From: Beta vulgaris subsp. vulgaris
Taxonomy: Eukaryota; Streptophyta; Magnoliopsida; Caryophyllales; Amaranthaceae
NCBI RefSeq assembly: GCF_026745355.1
Contig: NC_079205.1
Span: forward strand, 38,042,545-38,106,544
Direction of reading: 5' to 3'
DNA length: 64,000 nt
In this document: piece after piece, positions 57,804 through 64,000 of the stretch
Layout of the letters: each line of letters begins with the position of its first letter
How positions within the stretch are numbered: the stretch's first letter is position 1
The notes under the pieces: model-generated
Databases searched by the model: none
What the model was told of the DNA's origin: nothing
What the model saw: only the letters and a program-made list of their open reading frames with translations
Position numbers and translations under genes: made by a program

Positions 57804-58489
57804 TGTTATAACGGACGTGAGAGAGAAACAAATAATGAATGTAAAACAATGAAAACGGACAACAGATTTACGTGGTTCACCAATTTGGCTACGTCCACGG
57901 GCAGAGAGAGAATATTTTATTATGTGAGGAAAACCAGATTACAGAGAGAATTAGACTAAATTCATAGTCTAAAACAATTAGGTAAATAACCTATTTATAC
58001 TTCAGCGTCGAAAATGCGTTTTCCGGATAAAACGGGCCTCCGCCCGATTGTGTCGGGCGACATCCGCCCAATCGGGCGGTATTTACTAATCCCAGATTCG
58101 TTGCGGCCCCGATCGAGCGCAACTCGCCTGGTCGTAATTAAATGATTCGGGCAACCTCCAGAAGACAGCTGCTGAAACTTTGTCTCGGACTCGATCGGGC
58201 AGTCTCGCCCGACCCGATCGGTTCGTATTCCAAATCAACAATTTCGATGCATTTCATCGAACACATTCAAGGCATTAATCTTACAAATCTCCACCTTGAC
58301 TTGAATCCTCTCACAATAAACCAAAAAACAGATGCATTGATCACAACGCCTAGAATCTCCCTACAAGAGATTTGTCCCAAAAGACGACCAGACCAGATTA
58401 GTCCCTAAGGACCCTAGCTTTGCCCAAGAAGGCAACTAACAATCGCGAACATTGAGTAAGTTCAAACAAGCCTAGATTTTCCTTCCCCG

Positions 58490-61190
58490 ATTGCTGGAAC
58501 CCATCTGGTTAAGCCATGTATATCTCCTCCTCCAACTCTCCATGTAGAAAAGTTGTTTTCACATCTAATTACTCAAGCTCAAAATCCTCAAGATCGTATG
58601 TCTGACTATAGGTGAAAATATCTCATTGTAGTCTAAACCCTCCCTTTGTGTGAACCCTCTTGCAACCAGTCAAGCCTTATACTTGACCCCCTCTGCAGAT
58701 GTTATCCCCTCCTTTTTCTTGAAACTCATTTACAAGTAACAATTTTTCTCCCTAGAGGCTTAGGCACAAGCTCTCAAGTTTCGTTCTTATGAAGTGATTT
58801 CATCTCATCCCCTATGGCCTATTGCAGCAAGCCAATGGGTAGACTCCGTACATGTAACTGCTTCCCTGTATGTGGATGGCTCATAGACATCCATTTCCTT
58901 AGCAACCTATAATGCATAAGCCACCACCATATCTTCAAAACCATGTCTGTTTGGGGATTTCCCAAATTTTGTCCTTATAGGACGATCCTGAGCGAGGCTA
59001 GGTGCCTCTTCACTTGGTATTGAAGATGGTGGTTCTTCAGAATCAATGTGTTGATAATCATCACTCTCATCATGAGTGACTTGCTGCTCCACCTAACACT
59101 ACCACTATCTGACACAACAATGGACTTCACATAGGATTAAACATAGAATTTTCATCAAAGACAACATTTCTACTAAGTATAACCTTATTCTCATACGGAG
59201 ACTTAATTCTATAACCCTTTACTCCATCCTCATAACCCACAAACACTCTTTTTAGCCCTTGCTTCCAACTTACCTTCATTTACATGATAGTAAACATTAC
59301 AACCAAAAACTCCCATATCTAAGTAGTCTGCGGGCTTACTTGACCACATCTCATATGGTGTTTCGAGATTGATCCCAAGATTGAGGTCCACGGTTGATTT
59401 GATAACATGTCGTATTGACGGCTTCTCCCCAAAACCTTCTAGTCATACCAGCATTACAGAGTATGCACCGAGCTCTTTCCAGAAGTGTCTGATTCATTCA
59501 TTTTGCTATACTATTCTGTTGTGGTGTATTTCTAACAGTATGATGCCTAGCAATCCCTTCATTCTTACAGATTTATTCAAAATCAGATAAACAAAAGTCC
59601 AGACCATAATCAATTATCAGTTCGTAGCCTTTTGATATTCTTCTCAGTTTAATTTTCCACCAATGTCTTCCACTACTTGAAATATTTGAAAGCTTCACCT
59701 TTTAACTTCATGACAATTAGCCAAGTCATTCTTGAAAAATCATCTATGAAAGAAACTAAGTACATGTGACCTCCCAAAGACTCCACGTGTGAAGGACCCC
59801 AACAATCAAAGTGGATATAATCCAGAGTACCTTTTATTTTATGAATGCCCTTAGGAAACTTGTTACGATGTAGTTTCCCAAAGACACCATGCTCACAAAA
59901 CCCCGAGTTGGTGACATTATGGCCACCCAGAAGATCAACCTTGGAGAGGATTTGCATCCCTCTCTCACTCATATGCCCAAGTCTCATATGTCATAGCTTG
60001 GTCATATCCTCCTTCTGAATTTCAAACGACGCAACAGTACCTAACTTGAGAGAGTAGATTCCTGCAAAACATACAAGGTACCGCACTTGACCCCTTCAAT
60101 ACATCCTTTGGACTCTTACAGACATACACAACTCCACCCCCACCTCTGAACCCCTTACTATCTAACAAACTAAGTGAAATCATCATATGTGAAACATGCC
60201 TAACATTATTCAAAGTGCATAATGTACCATAATGTGTCTGGATTTTGATAGAGCCTATTCCAACTGTCTTACAGACTCACTATTAGACATTGAAATATTA
60301 CCCCCATCTACCTGCTCATAAGTAGAAAACCACTCACTACGAGAAATCATATGATACGACGCTCCAGAATCAAGAACTCACACATCACTACAATATGTTT
60401 GCTCATTAGCAACTAGTGCAAGATCATCCTCATAATTCGAATTTTCTGCTGCAACAACAACACAACCAGACCTAGATTTATTCTCTTGATGCTTCTGTTT
60501 AGGACATTTCTTTTTCCAATGCCCCTTTTCCTTACAAACATCATTTAGAATTATTTTTACCACGTCCCTTACCACTACTACTGGCCACTAATCCAAAAGC
60601 CTGAGTACAGATATCTTATGGCGCAATTCCCTACTATGAAGAGATGAACTAACCTCTTCTAAGGACACAAAAATCTTTACCAGCAAAGAAAGATTGCACA
60701 AAATTTTCATATGATAACGGTAATGAAACAAGCAGAATTAAAGCGGCATCCTCATCCTTCACCTTAACATCAATATTACGCAATTCTAGCAAAATTGTAT
60801 TTAATTAATCTAATGCATCTCTAAGAGGCATATCTTCCTGCATTCGTAGGCTGAAAAGACGTTATTTCAAAAGCAACTTCTTGGTTAGAGATTTTGTCAT
60901 ATACAAACTCTCTAATTTCAACCACCAGATGCGGTTTCCTCCTCCGCGACTTCAGTGACTATGTCATCAGCCAGACACAACATAATCGTTGAATGAGCCT
61001 TTTCCTCCAAAGTGGTTATCTCAGCGGTAAGTGAATCTGTTGACTTCTTCGTCAATGGCTCCCACAACCCCTGTTGTTTCAGTGAAGCTCGCATCTTGAT
61101 TTGCCACAGACTAAAACTATTCCTACAGTGAATTTATCAATCTTCACATTCATCCTAGACAGCTTTCTCACACAGATCGAACACAAAACT
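58490..61190 (-). pseudogene. Copia gag-pol remnant
   Basis: Read on the minus strand: gag from about 61100. A zinc-knuckle relic lies at 60540 (CKEKGHWKKKC, first cysteine lost). Protease follows with LDSGASYHMISRSEW, the catalytic DSGA intact but just behind a stop near 60375. GAG-pre-integrase comes next (MRLGHMSERGMQILSKVDLL, FCEHGVFGKLHRNKFPK). The integrase start follows (LDYIHFDCWGP, FIDDFSRMTW). The usual linker (DRPIRTKFGKSPNRHG) is at 58970. The first RT motif (DVKTTFLHGELEEEIYM) is at about 58590-58530. The rest of RT and all of RNase H are deleted before the 3' LTR. Confidence 0.88.
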
Positions 61191-61202
61191 TTGATACCAA
61201 TT
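61190..61202 (-). promoter_or_regulatory. Primer-binding site of the copia element
   Basis: TTGGTATCAAAG on the minus strand directly after the 5' LTR end, close to the initiator tRNA-Met site TGGTATCAGAGC. Confidence 0.8.
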
Positions 61203-61652
61203 TGTTATAACGGACGTGAGAGAGAAACAAATAATGAATGTAAAATAATGAAAACGGACAAAAGATTTAAGTGGTTCACCAATTTGGCTATGTCCACGGA
61301 CAGAGAGAGAATATTTTATTATGTGAGGAAAACCAGATTACATATAGAATTAGACTAAATTCGTAGTCTAAAACAATTAGGTAAATAACCTATTTATACT
61401 CCTGCGTCTAAAACGCGTTTTCCAAAGAAAACGGGCCTCTACCCGAGATCGGACAGTACTTACTAATCCCAGATTCGTTGCGGGCCCGATCAGCCGTAAC
61501 TCGCCCGGTCACAATTCGGTAATTACGCCCGATTGGGCGACCTCCAGAAGACAGCTGCTGAAACTTTGTCTCGGGCCCGATCGGCCGGTATTCCAAATCA
61601 GCAATTTCGACGCATTTCGTTGAACACATTTAAGGCGTAATCTTACATTAAC

Positions 61653-62532
61653 ATACTCCACCCCGTCGTCTCATGTGCATCTCTTGAGAACATTTCTTCC
61701 TCTCTCTTCTATTTAATAGATTATGTTAAGGGTCTTCTTTCTTCTTTGCTAAAATTCATCATCATATCATAATAGTGTTTGAAAGCAACAAATCCACAAA
61801 TAAAATAACAACATCGAAACTGCTAAACTTAAATTTCTAATATTACACTCCTTCCGTTCTCTTTTAGTTCCAACACTTCTTACTTTTTACTTTTTGGTGC
61901 TTCAATTTAGTTGCAACCTTGGATTTTCTTTCCCTCAATCTCTCTCTTAATCACATGGGCCCCTTTTTTTATCTCTCCCTCACCTTAAATAGTTTGTTTC
62001 CCAACCCCCAATGTTGGGACTAGATTAGAGCAAAGGAAGCATGCAACATGAATAACAACCTCAAATTAAGATACATGGTTTCTAATAGTCAGAATATTTT
62101 TTTTTTTACTAACATCAGAAGTTTTTATCACCAACTCCTAAATTGACTTCGAAATATCTAAATGAGTTACACAATGGTAGGTTTAATACTTGCACTTATT
62201 GTCTAATACTTCCTCCATTTTTTAATAATTGACACGTATTCCTTTTTAGAAAATATCAAAATAAGTGACACATAGCTATATATGGTAACAATTATTCAAC
62301 TTTATTACAATATTGTCATTCATTAATCACCCACCCACTTTAATAAATTTACTACTTCCCACCTAATTCATTCAATTTCCCCCCAACCAAGTTAATGACT
62401 CCCTCCATTTTTTCCACATCATCATCTACCCCTCTTTTAATATTATCCTCCCCCCTATTCTTTAGATCTTCAAACCCTAACTCACCCAAACTAAGAACCC
62501 TAAAAAATTGTCTACCCTAAATCTCGAAATTC
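61653..62532. other. MITE-rich upstream region of the last gene
   Basis: Two diverged Stowaway-like stretches. One is at about 61850-62040 (CTCCTTCCGTTCTCTTTTAG left, GTTGGGACTAGATTAGAGCA right). The other starts near 62209 (ACTTCCTCCATTTTTTAATA) and ends near 62415 with a GACTCCCTCCATTTTTT stretch. No coding sequence. Confidence 0.55.
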
Positions 62533-62697
62533 TTGCTTCTCTCATGTTCTTTTCTTCTTTCTTTACTGTTTCTTGTGAAGAACCAAATCTACCCCCAATT
62601 TTCGCAAATCTTTTGCTTCTCTCATCTTCTGTTCTTCTTCCTCTACTGTTTCTTGTGAAGAACCCTAAAAATCTACCCCCAATTTTCGCGAATCTTT
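62533..62697 (+). repeat. 80/84-bp tandem duplication in a gene leader
   Basis: Units start TTGCTTCTCTCATSTTCTKT at 62533 and 62613, with a partial third at 62697. Shared words: ACTGTTTCTTGTGAAGAACC and ATCTACCCCCAATTTTCGC. The duplication lies just before the ATG at 62747, so it is probably leader sequence. Confidence 0.9.
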
Positions 62698-62746
62698 TGC
62701 TTATCTTGTTGTTGCAAAAAATCCTAAGTCCCCAATTTTTTTTGTG

Positions 62747-62980
62747 ATGGAATCGTGGAATACTGCTGATTATGTTTTCGGTTTTGATACTATTGAGGCC
62801 TCCGAAGAGTCTCGGTTGTTGAGGAAATTAGATCGGCGTGAACACGGGTCTTCTTATTCAAAGTTTCGTTCGCCTGATGAACTTGAAAGCCTTCAAAACG
62901 TTATTGTTGAGGCTGGGTTGCATTCGAAAAAAAAACTTGACTTTGACAATTCTTCTGTGTCAAAAAAGGCAATTCAGATG
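62747..62980 (+). CDS. First exon of an unrecognised plant gene
   Basis: The ATG at 62747 (MESWNTADYVFGFDTIEASE) follows a pyrimidine-rich leader with CCCTAA words typical of plant promoters. The frame continues through LLRKLDRREHGSSYSKFRSP, DELESLQNVIVEAGLHSKKK to about 62980, after which the reading loses protein character and several donor-like GT sites occur. Composition (acidic and basic mix, no membrane segment) suggests a soluble protein. I cannot name the family. It could be an intact gene continuing past the right edge or a transposon gene. Confidence 0.5.
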
Positions 62981-63099
62981 TGTCTTCTATTGTTGTCAGT
63001 GTCAAAACCACGAACAAAGACAAAAAAAACTGAAAATTCCATTGTTTTTAATGGATTTGTGGTGATATCTTCTAACTATTGCCATTCTTTTCTTTGCTT

Positions 63100-64000
63100 A
63101 GATCTAGATTTTGTTTTTTTTTTTTGCATGCTTTGAGTGTGGGATTTTGCTGCTGGGCTGATTGGCAATATCATGAGATTCTTGTTGTTTTCTGTTGTTT
63201 ATGGTTGTTGTTTTGTGTGAATTTCATCTATGTATTGTCTTTGTGATTTTGTAAATGATGATCTACCCCCAATTTGTCATGTTTGTTATAATTAGGGTTT
63301 CTTTGAATTAGGGTTCCTTTTTTTATTGAGCCTGTTGATTTATGTTAATTTTTATGGTAGTGTATAGTTGATTTATGTTGATTTATGTTGATTTCGGTTT
63401 ATTTGACTTGATTTCTGTTGATTTACTTTGAATTATGTTTACTACACTGTTTTAGCGTTTTTTTATGCTACTAGACAGTTGATTTATGTTGAGTTTTGGA
63501 TATTTAGGTTGATTTTTGTTAATGTAGGTTCATTTATGTTGATTTAGGTTCATTTTTGTTGATTTCATTACTTTGAGTTGATTTAAGGGTACTGGACAGT
63601 TGAGTTATGTTTATTTAGGTTGATTTTGTTGATTTAGGTTGATTTTTGTTGATTTAGGTTCATTTCTGTTGATTTTTGTTACTTTGAGTTGATTTAACGG
63701 TACTTGACACTTGATTTATGTTAATTTTAGGTTGTTGTATGTTGAGCTATGTTGATTTAGGTTGATTGATGTTGTTTTATGTTGATTACTGTTGATGTTT
63801 GTTAATTTGAGTTTATTTTAGGATATTGGATAGTTGATTTATGTTCAATTTGGGTTCATTTATGGTACTCTAGAGTTGATTGGAGTTGATTTATGTTCAT
63901 TTATATTGATTTATGTTACTTTTAGATGATTTATGTTGTTTTATGTTGATTACTGTTGATTTACGTTGATATTTGGTTTTGTACGGTTGATTTGACTTGC
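63100..64000 (+). repeat. TTGATTTATG-type minisatellite, probably intronic
   Basis: From about 63330 the sequence is dominated by TTGATTTATG / AGGTTGATTTTTG words about 10-12 bp apart, always on the same strand. A longer unit of about 110-120 bp is marked by GGTACTKGACAGTTGATTTA-like words near 63473, 63591, 63699 and 63823. It runs off the window. 63100-63330 is T-rich non-coding sequence. Confidence 0.85.

Larger units (their letters stand above)
57804..61647 (-). mobile_element. Ty1/copia element with internal deletion (3.8 kb)
   Basis: LTRs at 61203-61647 (5', 445 bp) and 57804-58285 (3', 482 bp), ends TGTAAGATTA and CGTTATAACA. The target duplication is TTAAC on both sides (57799-57803, 61648-61652). 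The primer site is next to the 5' LTR. The interior is only 2.9 kb against roughly 4 kb in a full element: gag, protease and part of integrase are present but only the first codons of RT. The LTRs carry a GC-rich palindromic block (58031-58070: CCGCCCGATT ... AATCGGGCGG), missing from the 5' copy. Confidence 0.93.

Overview
This is nuclear DNA from a flowering plant, almost certainly a eudicot. It is AT-rich, has plant GT-AG splice signals, and is dominated by plant transposon families (CACTA, Ty3/gypsy, Ty1/copia, L1-type LINEs, Mutator-like elements, Stowaway MITEs). The gene fragments are plant-like: SEC61 alpha, an armadillo-repeat kinesin, HAKAI, a WAT1/EamA transporter and a BRCT protein. 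I cannot name the species. I see no intact host gene, rRNA, tRNA or CRISPR array.

Layout. 1-14070 is the right part of a large CACTA element (CACTA-A). It holds a decayed TNP2-type transposase gene (434-5751), a second gene of the Transposase_24 type (6736-11584) and a HAKAI-like RING exon. A smaller CACTA (3923-5671) sits in the transposase gene and a Mutator-like element (12392-13290) lies downstream. CACTA-A ends at 14070, inside the integrase region of a minus-strand Ty3/gypsy element. That gypsy element runs from 14071 to its 5' LTR at 30682-33282. Its leader is split by a second, 10.6-kb CACTA element (CACTA-B, 19625-30263, target duplication CCT). CACTA-B shows no transposase. It carries a 5'-truncated LINE, exon/intron fragments of at least two host genes (armadillo kinesin and SEC61 alpha with its apparent 5' leader intron), a 5.2-kb solo LTR, and inside that LTR another small CACTA (26321-27003).

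33.3-44.6 kb is older, more degraded sequence: a LINE endonuclease scrap, a plus-strand LTR fragment related to the gypsy LTR, another LTR-like unit, a SINE-like and a hAT-like piece, a BRCT exon, a diverged segmental duplication around a TA-rich microsatellite, a Mutator-type MITE and a GATC-rich palindromic repeat. 44.6-50.2 kb is a non-autonomous gypsy-type element with a tyrosine-rich ORF. 50.7-52.2 kb is a minus-strand LINE fragment. A complete small LTR retrotransposon (TRIM, 52198-53800, target duplication GTGCA) is inserted in the LINE leader. The TRIM interior carries eight stem-loops whose stems change in a compensatory way, which I regard as the least explained signal here.

54-64 kb holds Stowaway-like MITEs, a frameshifted 3' half of a WAT1/At3g02690-like transporter gene, a complete but internally deleted copia element (57804-61647, target duplication TTAAC), and the start of an unrecognised gene (62747 onward) preceded by a tandemly duplicated leader and followed by a TTGATTTATG-type minisatellite.

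The genes do not form a pathway. The coherent story is one of nested insertion: gypsy first; then CACTA-A and CACTA-B into it, in an order that cannot be told; then smaller elements into those, with host gene pieces captured on the way.
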